DNA of 64,000 nucleotides from Sabellastarte sp. h YS-2021 (GCA_964017235.1 OZ024940.1:26045615-26109614), one strand, 5' to 3'; shown: positions 12,349-24,928, numbered from the stretch's first letter. A program made the numbers and translations. The notes: generated from the sequence alone by a model not told the origin.

Positions 12349-15300
12349 CTGAAAAGAAAACCACCACCAACAAATAGATTGTATTCAACAATTTACTACA
12401 ATAGACACAGATAGATTAGAGGTGAACAAGTTATTTCATTAATCATCCATGGATCTCCAGCAATCTCATTCATTGCAGGAGGTTTAATTCTCATTAAAAT
12501 GAGATACACACAAGAGAGGTGTGGGGTTAGGAAAATTAACTGCATCAATATGTATAAAACATTACCATGGTTGGGGTTAGCAGGTGTTAGGAATTATACA
12601 GTATGTGCAAAAGATCAAAATGTGTCAATCATATTATTTGAAGCGAGTATTAGGATGTGCAAATTTGTAAATGTTATAGATATATTGAACTTGCCCCACC
12701 TGTGGTACTCTCTAGAATATCCAGTGCAAGTAGAGACATTTCATCTGCATCATTAGACATCTGATCTCCAACAGGTGCAGCTGACTGAACGTGACTTTCA
12801 CTTGAAACATAGCCTTTGTCATGCTTTGTCTGCAGGGGTACATCATCCAGTTTTATGTCAAATGCAAAGTTAATGTCTGTTTCTGAATGCCTGCTGTCGA
12901 CACTAGATGACTGTGAAATACTTTGGGAGAGCAGGTTATACTCCGCAGAAGACATAGATTCATCCAGTATATCATCATTTCCATAAGCAGTTAATATTCC
13001 ACATGCCACATCCATGGCATCATAAAAAACCAAGTCAAAGAACGTTTCTGCGTACAGTGCTATATCTTCCACAGTGCATTGCAGCATCACATCCTGTAAA
13101 CTGTCTGTATGTGTTTTGTCTTTATACTCAATACCGAACTGTACATTGTCATTGACTTCAACAGTATTATTTTGTGATAGCACCTTTATAATGTTGCCTG
13201 TTATGTTTTCCACGGTTTTCTTTTCACTCGACGCTTGCCTCTCAATGATCAACGTCTGCTCTTTAGGTTCAAATTTGGTTGTCTTGACTTTAACATCAAC
13301 ATCAGCGATGATAGGACCTACTGTCCTTCTGTCTCTTCCATCCTGGTCAGTGGATGAATCCTGGTGTGTTTCCAGGTCACTGTCTTTGTTCTTGGATTGG
13401 GCATCATCTATTGTCAAATTACCTTGGTCAGAAGCACTTTGGTTGTCAGTGATACTTTTCTGATTCTTGGCCACATTGGTTATGGTTTTAAGTGTCGGTC
13501 CTTCAAGTATTTCTACATCCAGATCACTCACCTTCATTACCCGATGCATGTGAAGCTCTTGATAGGGGTTAGGTGGCAGACCTTTGGGTAAAATTTTCCC
13601 TTTTCGTTTCGGCCATGCAAAGATAAGGGTCACTTCTTGGGTAGAGATTTCCTCTGATTTGACTGTTATGTCTTCGTTTGACTTAATGGCACAGCTTCTG
13701 CATATTTCCTGCATTTCCTTGTGCTTTTGTTTGTGTTCTGTGTGACTAGTTCCGATGAGCTGCTGCAGAAATTGCTGCTTTTCCTTGTCAGATGGAACAA
13801 CTTCTGATTGGTCAGTGGGAGAGATTACTTTGTCATCTGGTTGTTCTGATCTTTGCTGTTCTTCGCTAGTTTCACCATTTGTCAATTTACTCACTGTTGG
13901 TTTCCATCTCCTTAAGGTGCTGGACCTTGAGCCCTCACCATCACTCTTGTACAGACTTTCACGACTGCTGCTGATCTCCTCAATGATTTTCTGGAAGCAG
14001 GGGTGTTGTATATGGTGTTGCTGAAACATTTGTGCAACTTCAATGGCCGCATGGTAGGCTTCTTCCAGCATCTCCGGTGGTGCATTGTATTCTTCCGTTT
14101 CTGGTATGAACTCATCAATGGATGACATTGTGCTGCCCTCAGATATTTCATCCATCGACAGTTGTCTCCCAAATGGTGGAACTGATGAGCCACTTATTGG
14201 TGAAAGGGTAGTAGAGTTGTATGCTGGTTGGTTACTCATTATTTCATCCTTACAGACGTATTCCTCTGCTTTGAGAGGTGATGTTTCACTTTCAACACTT
14301 TCACCATGCTTTACATCCTGTCCACTTGAAATGAGGGGTATCTTGTGCATTTTTGCTAATGATATCTGAGGCCGTTGTACTATTGTTGGTGATTTTGGTG
14401 CACATACACTTTCTGGTGTGTGAAACAGTTCCTCTTGTGTAACTGTACGATGTTCGCATTTGGTTTCAATGTTCAACTCATCATGTACACTCTGTTGGCT
14501 AAAGACATTCTTGGGATATCCCACCTTCCTCTTTGTCTGCTGTTCATTATTCAAACTAGCTGCTGTGAGTTTGTTTATTTCAGCAACCATATCCTTCACC
14601 GGTAGCCTCAATCCAGAATCACTTTCACTGTCCCCTGTACTTGAAACTGAACAGGATGAGGACGAACCCTTAGAAATTCGTGTTGGTGCAAAATTGTCAC
14701 CGTGGGAACTTGTTTCTGACACCACACTCTGGCTCCTGTCACTGACAATGCACTCAACTGATGATGTCTTGGATTTCTGACGAATCTCAATGCCATTTAA
14801 GTACTGCTTATAAGCCTTTACCGAACTTGTTTGTTTGTCCAAGGAAGTGGATTGACTGGTGTCATTTGACCCTCTGACATCACTCTCGTAATCAGAGGTC
14901 CAGCTTTTTACATTCCCTTCCTGTTCACCCTCTAGAGCATGTTCAAATGCATTTTCAAAAATTTCATCGATATCAAGAGGTTTCTGATTTTTTGGTGATA
15001 CTGAGAACACCGAATCCTCTAAGGTTGTTAATGTCTCATTTAGATCTTTATGTGATTCATCTTCCACCTCTTGTACACTAGCACCCCTCTCAACCGTACT
15101 GAAAGTTTCATTCAAGTCTCTAGCACATGATATTTCGTCATCCAGCAAGTCATTCAAGCTAATGGATTTCTTGGTGCTATGATAGTCAATAACATCTTGT
15201 TTACCATCTGACATTTCACCGTGTCTGACTTTACCTTCACCACTGTTGAACTTCTTCATGAAATCGTACATCTCTCCAATGTCTTCTGTATCCCTTATGT

Positions 15301-18300
15301 CATCACTATCACCTTTTGTGGGATCATAAACAGGTTTGATAAATTTTTCCCTCCTCACAGAAAAGACACGGCCCAGGGTGGCATCTGCACTGTAGGTTTC
15401 TGATTCATCTTGTAGATCATCTAGTATCTGCTCCATCACCACTTCTGAAACAAGAAATTAATATCTTATTGTAACACATCTATTTTCAAAGTTTGGGTCA
15501 TGTTAGAATATGTCATTGGTATGCTCTACATGCTGCCATGGGGTGAATTCTTACCCACGACTTAGCAAGAGCTAAGTGATTTAAAATTCAAAGTTATTGT
15601 TTTATGTCTGCTCAAACAGGCAGGGTCATATTGGGACAGGAATGCAGCATCGCCACTTCTGGAAGTCGACCCAACACAGAGGAGATAGCCTGTGAATGTA
15701 TTCCAAACTTCCTTTGAGCAATAATAAAATTCGTAATGATGTTGACTTGCTAAATATAATGAACAGTTAACAAGGTTTCCAAGATAACAAAAGGTTAAGT
15801 GACTACTTTTAAGTAAAGATTTTTACCTATTTTCAACACACTAAATGGTTAATATTTTATGAGATATTTTAATATTTTAGGGTGAGCACAGAGGGTTGAA
15901 AGTTTATGCGGCCATGTGTTGATGTTGGTGAAAAAGTAAGAGAGTTAAATAAATTGTTTTAACCATTTAACTGTAAACATAACTATGCCTCAAAAAGAAA
16001 CTTAATTACACATATATGAAAATTGTATCTTTCAAAGTGGACATTTTGTTGATGACAAGTATTTGTCTTTTGAAAGCTTTATATACCTCTAAGCCAAATT
16101 GCCTCAGGCTGTTCATTTGTGATAAACAGAGAGATACGCCTCTATGGACAAAATACCTATGCTTAAATTTCAAATCAGACATGTTATTTTGAAACTTGTT
16201 TAAGGTGTCAAGAATGTAAAAAGACCACTTTAAAAGGTTCGTGCAACAGAATGAAAAAAAAAATCAATGAAAAGTTCGTGGTTTAAAATAATTGAACTCT
16301 CAAGTAGCCACTTATTTAGTTGGTTTGCTTGGAGATATTAGGCTTACACCAACAAACTTTAATTTAAATAGATTGTGTCATACAAATATTGTTTACATAA
16401 TATTATATGGCCCATATAATCCATTTTCTGGCTGGTGTATGTCTGCCCAAATATTTGAAAAGACATTTGTTGCATCTTACTACTTGTGTACTAAGCTGGT
16501 TGTATTATATTGTTTGGCACTTCAAAGTGACTATTAAGCGATGAAATTTAGATTATGTGGGTATGTGGGTGCAGTGATTGAAGGGTTTTTTGTTGGACAA
16601 TATTTTTCGATATTTTACACAAACATGCCCCCATGCACAAAATTGCAAGCAAAGGTATATCCCATTTCATGTGTTTGATAAATTGGAATAATAATATTTG
16701 GTAAAATACCCGCTAAAAGAAGTTATCATTTATTTATTTTGTGTTTTACGTCACACCCAGAGCAGAGGATACTAGTACATGTATATACTATGTTGAAGGA
16801 AAAGTCTAATTTCACCCATAGCTTCTTTTTGCTCATTAAAAATTTGACTTTGGTTGTGTTTAATGCTTTCCAACAACCAAACTCATATAAAGACATCCCA
16901 CATGATGGCCTCAAACCCAGGACCACTCAGCCACTGAGTCTCGTACAAGCACAGGTGTAAATAGGATGGTGTGTGTTCCCATCAACTGTTCATGCTGATT
17001 TTTGGCGTGTGTGTTGTTTTTTTTTTAAATATTTTTGTCTCAAATGCAGTATGTTAATAAGTCAAACCCTGTGGCCAAATGCACACTTAAAAGAATAAAA
17101 TGTAGATATCAAAGTCTAATTACGCTAATTAAATTTGGAGTTGATGCCCATTTCAGTGACTAAGGTTATACCATGGATGGCCATGGTTGAATCTCACATG
17201 TTGCCATCGACAGGATTTGAACCCACACCCACAGAGCTGATAGCCAAGTGGTTACATGCAAACTTGTTTAGGGCTTGGTCTCTTGGGGTTCTTTAACCTG
17301 CCACTGGGGATAGGACCCAATGACAGAGGACCGCCATTTAAGTGGTCATCCAAGCCACTATGTATCTGCCTGTGCCTGGGTTTGAACCCACATCCTTTGT
17401 GTTCCCAGGCGAGTGTGTTGGTCAGCTTCTTGATAGGAATATCTCTTTCAATTTCATGTATTAGTAGTATGCCAGTATGCCTTAAACATTCACTTTGTTT
17501 TCTGTAATTGTACTGTGTGCCCGGGCAGTTTACCGGACTGTAACCTATCGTTCATCCACCACTGTAAAAGTAGGGAGGACTGTTCCATATCCATGATAAT
17601 ACTCTCCAGTAGTTAACGACCCTTTAAATTGTCCATTTACAAGGTTGATCTTGTCATTTGTAACACTCATAAACAGCAGTTTACTCGTAAACCGTAAATC
17701 AGTTTTGATTCGGGAGCAATGAGGAAACAATTGAAACGCTTGGGGTTTCTTCTCGAATATTTTTAAATGTTTGAAATAATCATGAACTGTGCCCGATACT
17801 TGTCAGATCTTGAATTTTGGGAACCTATCTTAAACCTTTCTTAGCATAACCTTTCTTTCCTATCTTAAGTTAATTCTAGTGATCGTATAACGTAAGGCTT
17901 GTTACCCAATCAGGAGGATTCAGGAAGGAATCGGAACATTTTCAGGAACCTATCAGATGGATCGGAAAACAATCACAACTGTGTGGGAGCCAATTTCAAG
18001 GTTACTTTAACCAATGGATCATTTCTCTTAAAGCTATCACAAACCTTGAGAAAAATACATCCATTGATTGTGAATGGTTTTACTTTTCCAAGAGGTGGGT
18101 TTACGAACCAGTCGCCATATTGGAACTGCTACCTAATACCAAATAATGCCCTGACCATAGTGAGGACAGCATTTTCAGTGGGTTTACGGTAGTAAAAAAG
18201 TCGCAAATTACATGCTTATCAACTTGTTTATCAACAAGCGTTTTTGAACAAGACAGTGTACTGAATATAGAGCTCACATGTACTTAATACGTGTCCCTCC

Positions 18301-21300
18301 CCACCCAACTAAACTCTCTCTCTCTCTCTCTCTCTCTCTTTAGAAACAAGAATGTCACTTACAAAACCTAGCCTGGCGTGCTACACACATTGGCACAATA
18401 ATATTGTATTGTTCAGTATTGATTTGGATATTTATTTGGGGGTTTACATCGCTTTCAACACATACAGGTCATATCATGACGGGTAGTTTTGTGGGCAGAG
18501 GAAACCAGTACCTACAGTTGGTCAAGGTTCTCTACTGTAAACTGCAGACCAACGGCAAGCAACTACCAGCTTTCCCACTTGAGATCAGGCTGGGAAGCGA
18601 ACCCCGATCTCAGAGGTGGGAGGCGAGAGTGCTACCACTCTGCCACCGTGGCCCCGATTTGGATATAACAGGGTTTCAACATTTTCTTAGGTTATATCAT
18701 GATGAGTAGCTATTTATTCCAAGGAGCGCGGGAGAATAAAAAATATTGGTGTAATGGATAATAAATCAAGTTTCTTGATTGATCACTGGCCTGTGTCAGC
18801 TATGTTAAAGTCAAAGTTAGGGTTTTACGTCCCGTACAACAGCCCGGGGTCATATTTGAACAGGTCCTCAACATTGCCCCATGTGGGAGTCGAACCCACA
18901 CAGATGTGACAGCCTATGGATGCCAAACTTGGTAGGCTCGTGAGGGATCTCATTTCTGCGAAAATACAGTTTCTGCCAACATGCATGATGTAAAAACCAA
19001 AACTTATGAATTTTACTGACAAGAAAGGCTACTTCAAAAGCTACTACAATGGACTATCAAAGTTCAAAGTCATAAATCATCCGAAATGACGGCTCCATTA
19101 CATTGTTATCGGAATGTATAACTATCCATATCTAGTTCAGAGCACTAGGCTATACATTTCTTGGGGTGTTATGTCCCTTCAGCAGCCATCAAGTCATTCC
19201 AGTAGAGACACCAATGTATCCCAAGTATTGCCTGGTTTTGAAAGTTTTAGAATATATGTTGTAGACCGTTTAATGAGATGGAAAAACAGTGCCTACTGGT
19301 TGGTCAGGTCAAAGTTTGGGGTTTATACATCCCTTTCAACAGCTAAAGCCAAAATCAAAACTGGCCCTCAGTGGACCAAAGACAGATCCCCCTGACTCCC
19401 AAAGTTAGATGCACGTGATGAGCCATTAATCCTAAAACCACATATTGCATGTTGCAGTGTGGCTGTGGATCATCTTTGAGAAGGAACGAACCAGGGATAG
19501 CCCCACCTCTGGTGAAAATAAGATCTCCAACCCAGTTAATAGTTTCAGAGTTATGGAGCAGATGATTGTAAAAAAGATCTCCTTAAAAATTATGGAGTTT
19601 TGCAATCCAGACCATTTATGAGGAGCACCAAGCCACGGGTAGACCCCTCCCTGTGTGAAAATGTAAACCCGATCTGGTGTATACTTTTATTCATTGATTA
19701 TTAATAATGCATAATTAATATTTCACTTCTCTCTTCCCCGCACCTGCCCGCATCCCCTGAGGGTCTAGGAAAAGAACATTTTCCCTGGACGAATATCCTA
19801 TAAAGCATGTGTTTCACAGTGAATGCCTCTGAAATCCGGAATATGTAAACGAGCTTAAATATGTACATTAAAGGGCAAAGGACATCACTTTTTGTTATTT
19901 ATTATTTGAGATAAACATAGCTTTCAACATTATATAGGTTATATCCCTACAGGTATTTTAAGCTCAATTGAAACCAGTGTATAAAATTTGTTCAAGATTC
20001 TGTACTGTAAACTGCCGAGCATTGGTAAGCAACTTCCAACTTTGCCACAGAGGATTAGGGGTTCAAGCTGCACGCCTCAGAGGTGGAAGGTGAGTTTGTT
20101 GTCCACCACACTACCAGGCCCCCTATTGGAAACTAATGCATGCAGTTGTTCAAGGTTCTGTACTGGAAGCCACTGACGAAAAGCAAGCAACTACCAGCAC
20201 TTTGACTTGATGTCAAGCCAGGATTCACGCCCCAATCTCGCAGCACCGTTGTGGCCCTTCAAAATTGACTTGGTATCACTTCTGATTCTAAATCACCTGG
20301 CTGTTTAATGGAATGTAAAACCCTAACTTTCACCTTTATTCAGTGTCATTGAAAGTTTACAAAACATTTAAAAATCAGTAACACTGCAAATATATATATT
20401 TACCTGGGCTATAGCTCCTGCAGCATCCCATATACCCCGCAGATTGTTGGGGCTTTGATCCACAATCCTGAGGAGGGATTTCAATGTCCATTTGACCCCT
20501 CTCCCTTTCCACAAGCATGTCAAATGCTTTCTCGTACATTTCCTTTCCACTAGGAATCCTTGTATCCTTTTCACTATCTCTAGTACAAGAACCAGTATCC
20601 AGTACCCCCCTGTTTATCTCTTCAGTATACTCCAGTTCTGGCCCAATGGTCTGTACATTATCATCCTGATAAACATTGGAGGAGACTCGATTGATCAATA
20701 CTTTTTGGGCATTACTGTCTGTTGACAAGATATCTTCACTACTACTTGATACACTGGTGTCTTTTTTATAGGTGCCTACTACATATTTTATGTCCCTGTT
20801 TTGGTGTTGTTTGTTAGTGCCAAGGGAGGTTTTTTCTTGGTCGTCCAGCTTCCGTCCACATACATCCAGCTTGGCCAGATTTTCCAGTAGCTTTTTCTCT
20901 ATGGTTTTCAGGGTTTCTTCATCCACATTTTTGTAACTTTCGTCCTCGCTTGTGATGTCATCTGTCAAGAGCTCATCGGTCAACAAAGTGTCCCTGCTGG
21001 ATCCATAGGCTTGTTGGCTTAATACGGTATCATCCCCTATATGGATCACAGAACTGGCTTCAGATGAGGTCTCATCGTACGTATATAGCCTGTCCACTGA
21101 GTGATAAGTAGTTGGCGTTGATATATTATTGCTATTTAGAGTACTACCACCAGGTTCACACAATAGGTCTTTAAAATAGTGATCGATCACTTGAGGAGTA
21201 TTATCCCTTTCTTTGATATTCTCTCTTTGTTTACACACACTTGTATCCTGGGGGTCATTAGTATTGATGGCGTCGTGTTTACTCCTTGTGACATTAATCC

Positions 21301-22936
21301 CTTCTCGGTCCGGTGAGCTTGTAATCCCAGTGAATCCGATGTCATTGGCAGAAGAAGTATTGTCTGTGTATCTGCTGCCACTACTCTGCAAGCTTAAAAC
21401 TGTACTGCCAGTCAGTCCATTCTGATTAACACTAACACCACTCGTGTTTGGATTTTCAGGCCCACTGGCAACTACCTCGGCTCTTGTTGAGTCAATATTT
21501 ACAACAGACAGTTGGTCTTCACTGGTGCCTGGATTGCCATGCTTAGCATAACTGGCTTTATTATCGGCCATTTGTGTGTCATGATCTGGTTTATTGTCAT
21601 GTACACTTTCGTCTTGATCAGCTCCATTATGAGTCCTCTGTCCACCGAGTGTTTGGCATTCCTCGTGTGTAAGTTGTGGTGGTGAATAGCCCCCTGTCTC
21701 TAAAGAGCCAAATGCATTAGAAGTCGTGTTTACTAGATCATTAGCCAGATGCCCTTCTGTGGTGTTGACTAGTGCGCCATTATCTTGTGCTCTAGTTATA
21801 CCTTCAGGTAGTTTATGGTCATCTAAGTCCGTGTGTTCTTCTTCAGGGTCTGTATTCAACACAATAGCTGCTAGCGCCTTCAGGGCATCCACCACTCTAG
21901 CCTCCCTCTCTGATACTTTAATATCTGACCCCTGATCACGTGTCTGTGATGTCATATCCTCTTGGGTAGACTGTCTTGGGTTTGGCTGACTTAGGAGCCT
22001 TTCCCTTTCTGCCCTGGGGACGTAGTAGTTCGCTTGATATCTGACCCGTTGATCAGAAACATCTACTTCTTTTGAAGCCCACTTAATACCTTCCGAAGCC
22101 TCCATACTTTCAGTACTCAAGATATAGTCATCTTTTTCACCCTCACTGAAACTAAATGAAGAATCATTCACACCATTTAAGTCCCTCCTCTGAAGCTCTG
22201 TCTGTTCAGCGAACCTATCACCAAACAGGTTTTCAATTACACGAGGCTTTGTAATGCAGACATTACTTTTCAAGTCCTGTACTTTAAGAGAGTGTGTTGT
22301 ATCTACCCCTTCATAATTATCAGTAAGATGTGCAACTGTCCGCTTTTTGTTCACAAACTGGGTGTCATCTAGATCTGGTTCAATTTCCAGTTCATCAAGA
22401 ATCGACAAATCGGGCTTGGTCAAGACACCCTTGTCCAGCAGTTTGCCCTTATTCTTTAAAGCTTCGCCCTGCATATTATGTGTGTTATATTCCTCCTGTG
22501 ATCCCCCATAAAAACTCTGACTCTCCATTTCAAATGCCTCACTTGTTGAATGGGAATATCCATGTGGCCTTGATCCTAAACTTTCAAGGTCACAGGTGAA
22601 CCCGTCTCCTACTTGCTTATGGCTGTCCATGGGTACATTTCCTCCCGCTACTGACTGAGAAAGTGGCTCACAGTGGCCAGGAACAGTGTGTCCTTGACCG
22701 GGTTTCTTTTGTGATATCGACAGTCTGCTTTTCTTGTGCATAAACTTGCTCTTGATGTTTCCCGAACAGAAGGGGCAAAACAGTCCTACATCCAGCATCA
22801 CACAGACGCCTTCGGACTGGATGTCACTTTTCACAATCACACTGGGAAACGAGTAGCGTTTACTACGAAAGGTGAAGGTCGTCACACCAAGGTTCTTCTC
22901 CTTGTTGTAGAGCACCTCCTCATTTGGATTTTCCAT
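8372..22936 (-). CDS. Giant three-exon scaffold gene, candidate A-kinase anchoring protein
   Basis: Coding exons are 22936-20404, 15444-12700 and 12348-8372 (minus strand). Both introns are phase 1 with GT-AG borders, and both junctions complete a GAA (Glu) codon. The predicted product is 3,084 residues, mostly Ser/Thr/Asp/Glu-rich and probably disordered. No enzymatic domain is recognised. Several short amphipathic helices fit the published PKA RII-binding pattern of alternating hydrophobic pairs: V348-V359 (VVDALKALAAIV) and V2299-A2310 (VDSLINDAIQMA), with a near match at about 2340-2353. The second closely resembles the known anchoring helices of vertebrate AKAP5 and AKAP2. Exon 3 also has PPPVKPKP-type proline motifs that could bind SH3 domains. 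Giant coding exons are typical of AKAP11, AKAP12 and SPHKAP, but I cannot assign orthology. The AKAP role is inference; the gene model is strong. More 5' exons cannot be excluded. Confidence 0.75.
12349..12699 (-). other. Intron 2 of the scaffold gene
   Basis: A 351-bp phase-1 intron with a GT-AG border and a good polypyrimidine tract. Nothing else is seen in it. Confidence 0.8.
12700..15444 (-). CDS. Giant-exon scaffold gene, coding exon 2
   Basis: Covers residues 845-1759 and one base of 1760. The acceptor is TTCTTGTTTCAG before 15444 and the donor is ACAG/GTGGGG at 12700. It carries a duplicated short motif (DLNETFSTVE and DLNETLTTLE). It also has amphipathic stretches that nearly fit the RII pattern: EEAYHAAIEVAQMF and ETFFDLVFYDAMDVA. 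IFENAFEHALEGE here resembles MYEKAFDMLVERE near the end of exon 1, so a small helical motif may be repeated through the protein. No recognised catalytic domain. Confidence 0.85.
15590..15712 (-). mobile_element. tRNA-derived SINE family B fragment
   Basis: Contains GGGTCATATTGGGACAGG followed by GGAAGTCGACCC (degenerate B box on the minus strand), matching the family B copies elsewhere in the window. Diverged and old. Confidence 0.6.
16738..16960 (-). mobile_element. Probable tRNA-derived SINE-like repeat
   Basis: Has a GTTTTACGTC tail-like start on the plus strand and a tRNA-like end (CCTCAAACCCAGGACCA, CAGCCACTGAGTC) that reads on the minus strand as degenerate A and B boxes. It differs from families A and B and could be a hybrid or a further family. 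Confidence 0.35.
17270..17430. repeat. Dispersed repeat shared with 63700-63830
   Basis: The blocks CCAAGCCACTATGTATCTGC and GACAGAGGACC recur near 63745 with only small differences, and a tRNA-like GGGTTTGAACCC follows. Probably another old SINE type; strand not settled. Confidence 0.6.
18314..18339. repeat. (CT)n microsatellite
   Basis: A run of about 13 CT dinucleotides inside intron 1. Confidence 0.9.
18432..18655 (-). mobile_element. tRNA-derived SINE family A, complete copy with target duplication
   Basis: Read on the minus strand it begins GGGGCCACGGTGGCAGAGTG (A-box region) and has a tRNA B-box-like GGTTCG-type core, then a long unrelated body (GGTAGTTGCTTGC, GACCAACTG) and an A-rich end. 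The 11-bp direct repeat GATTTGGATAT flanks it at 18421-18431 and 18656-18666. That gives exact boundaries and shows target-primed insertion. Confidence 0.85.
18806..18950 (-). mobile_element. tRNA-derived SINE family B copy
   Basis: GGGTTTTACGTCCCGTACAA is followed by GTGGGAGTCGAACCCACAC (B box on the minus strand) and the GATGCCAAACTTGGTAG region of the family A box. Fairly complete. Confidence 0.7.
18951..19910. other. Intronic spacer with SINE debris
   Basis: Short pieces near 19165 and 19305 (GGGGTTTATACATCCCTTTC) resemble SINE tails. No other feature is supported. Confidence 0.4.
19911..20124 (-). mobile_element. SINE family A, diverged copy
   Basis: Retains CTGTACTGTAAACTGCCGA, AAGCAACTTCCAACTTTGCC and CCTCAGAGGTGG, ending in CAGGCCCCC. 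Diverged from the best copies, so older. Confidence 0.7.
20140..20259 (-). mobile_element. SINE family A, partial copy
   Basis: Starts inside the body (CAGTTGTTCAAGGTTCTGTA) and runs to GTTGTGGCCC, immediately after another family A copy. Either a truncated insertion or a tandem remnant. Confidence 0.55.
20404..22936 (-). CDS. Giant-exon scaffold gene, coding exon 1
   Basis: Residues 1-844 plus one base. The ATG at 22936 has a good context (AACATGG), and an in-frame stop lies about 40 bases upstream with no strong acceptor between, so this is a plausible true start. The first 70 residues are the least acidic part and contain CPFCSGN, which could be a small cysteine motif. The rest is acidic and Ser/Thr-rich. 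A perfect RII-type pattern lies at 348-359. The exon ends CCA-G before GTAAAT at 20403. A frame of nine further codons into the intron is not coding. Confidence 0.85.
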
Positions 22937-23860
22937 GTTCTTGCAGTGGCTTTTATTTAACTGGCATTTTAAAATTTAAATTGGCAGCTAATTTTTTTTT
23001 TTCAGTGGGAAATTCTTTTTTTGTTTTAGTCATAGATATAGACCAGTCACTTTGATATATTTTCCCAGTGTTGAATATTACCAATCATTTTAATGTATCC
23101 ACAATGACACAATGAAATATTTTGTTCCATTAGTTTTTAAATTATCCAAAGTCCAATATCATCTTATTCTTCTTTACAAATGTGTTTTGATGGCTCTTTT
23201 TTCTGCAGTACTTGGTCTGTTTTAAAGCTGTAAGATAAATACAAAAACGTTATTATTATTATTATTCACACTGGATGAAAGTATGTGTTAGTATCGTGTG
23301 CAACTCACACAATTGTAATGTGTGAACGTCTATAGGTTTCCATTTCTAAACTATTCTACCAAACAAAAAGTATTTTCAATGTATCCTCATTTTCTTCTTA
23401 CTATCATTCTTTTTGTTTAGTTTAATCCAATTCTGTTTTGATAAACACCCTGTTGGTTTCCATGTAATTTTTTCTAATGTTGCTGTTTTTATATAATTTC
23501 CTCAAAACATGCCAAAAACTTGAGGGAAAAAAGACTTGTTGGGAGGTAACGGGAACTTTTATACACAGATATATATAGTACATTGACTGATACTCTATCT
23601 CGTTCATCAGCCCAGAAAAAAATTGTGAAATGGCCCAGAGTTAATCCCACCCTTTGAACTCTTTATTTACCTTGCAAATTCCTTACAGTGTAATCTGTAT
23701 GGCCTTTCTTCAGAAATCATCCATGCATGGTGTTACGTATTCATGTACCCATTTCAAATGCATCTTATTTTTATTAGCAACATATACATTGAGATAAATG
23801 TTCTCACTCTAAGGTGTGGCTAAACTTGCCCAAGGCTCTGTTTTTCTTATATTTGTTTGA
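22937..23860. other. Region upstream of the scaffold gene
   Basis: AT-rich and would contain the promoter and 5' UTR of the minus-strand gene, but no TATA box or CpG-rich core can be assigned. There is a short (ATT)n run near 23252. No gene. Confidence 0.35.
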
Positions 23861-24052
23861 TTTATGCTTATGGTCACTTTCAACACATTGTATTGGTAAT
23901 ATCACGAAGGGTAGTTCAAGGGATGGAGGAAACCAGTGCATACTAGTTTGTAAACCAAAGTCAATGGGCACTGACAAGCAACAACCAAATTTCCCACTTC
24001 GGGAGTTGAGCCCAGAACCTAAGACGTGGCAGGCATGTGTTAACTGCTAACA
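23861..24052 (-). mobile_element. SINE family A, old copy
   Basis: Recognisable by TCACTTTCAACACATTGTAT, GGAGGAAACCAGTGCATACT and a degraded tRNA-like end. Heavily diverged. Confidence 0.55.
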
Positions 24053-24741
24053 GCACTTTTTTTCAATTTGTATTACATACTATTATTTATACTGACTTTT
24101 TCAGAGAGCCTTGTAACTTTTAAGTTTTAAATTGAATTTAAATAACTTGTGTGATTGTGGGTTTGATTCCAGTTCTCGTGACGACTTGTGGGATTCACTG
24201 AGGAGTTGTCCTGTATATCCATCCTTAAGGTTCACACAGCTCCGTGTGGTTATAACAATTATATTAGAATTCTAAATTCACAACTCTGTCAATACTGCTT
24301 TTGTTTAGCTCGTGAGGTCAGTACAAGAAAGTGTGAACTAGGTATTAGCTGTTCAAATTGATGTAAAATCAAAACTTGACTGTTGGAAAACAAAGCCTTA
24401 AAATAAGCAACATGATTACTTCTTATCCATAAATATGTGTACATAGCCTTTGGCTTCTAACATGTCCAGCCGGTTTCTTATGATTTGTCGGAATACCCAC
24501 AATGCATTTGGGTAATAACATGTTGAACCCTGTTCACAACCACATTATATACCTTGTTCCTTAACATCCCCCCTCTCCCCTGTCCATGTATTCGGTGAGC
24601 TAACACAGTACACAAACTGTTGATGAGTAAACAACACACTGTGTACATAACTCACTTGTTTACACAGATTTCTAGCTAATTACAGCCTTGTTTCTGGCCC
24701 AGGATGTAAAGAGAAAAAGGGAGAATTTCATTTGATTTCTG

Positions 24742-24928
24742 TAACGTCGCTTTCAACAAATTGTTTAGGCTATACAACGATTGGTAAGAGCAACGAGCAA
24801 ACCGGTACATACTAGTTGGTCAAGATTCTGCATTGTAAACTGCCGAGCAGAGGGTTGGATCATGGGTTCGAACCACCAACCACAGAATTGGGAGGCGAGT
24901 GTGTTACTCACTACACCATCGATCATCC
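24742..24928 (-). mobile_element. SINE family A, old copy
   Basis: GTAACGTCGCTTTCAACAA, CATACTAGTTGGTCAAGATT and GGGAGGCGAGTGTGTTACTC identify the family; the copy has an internal deletion. The dyad-like TGGGTTCGAACCA marks the B box. Confidence 0.65.

Larger units (their letters stand above)
15445..20403 (-). other. Intron 1 of the scaffold gene, repeat-rich
   Basis: A phase-1 intron of 4,959 bp. It holds SINE pieces at about 15590-15712, 16738-16960, 18432-18655, 18806-18950, 19911-20124 and 20140-20259, a CT microsatellite, and the dispersed repeat at 17270-17430. Stretches 15713-16737 and 17431-18310 show nothing definable, and no extra exon is evident. A small phase-1 exon cannot be ruled out. 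Confidence 0.6.

Noticed and set aside
12349-12391. Hydrophobic leader (LLVVVFF) at the start of the longest frame of exon 3
   Set aside because: It reads through the intron's polypyrimidine tract; the AG at 12350-12349 is a good acceptor and phase matches exon 2.
20375-20403. Extension of exon 1 to a stop in KYIYLQCY
   Set aside because: GTAAAT at 20403 is a good donor, phase 1 fits exon 2, and the extension is intronic.
8372-22936. Treating the three large frames as separate intronless genes
   Set aside because: Frames 2 and 3 lack a proper ATG at their starts, each begins right after a consensus acceptor, and all phases match.
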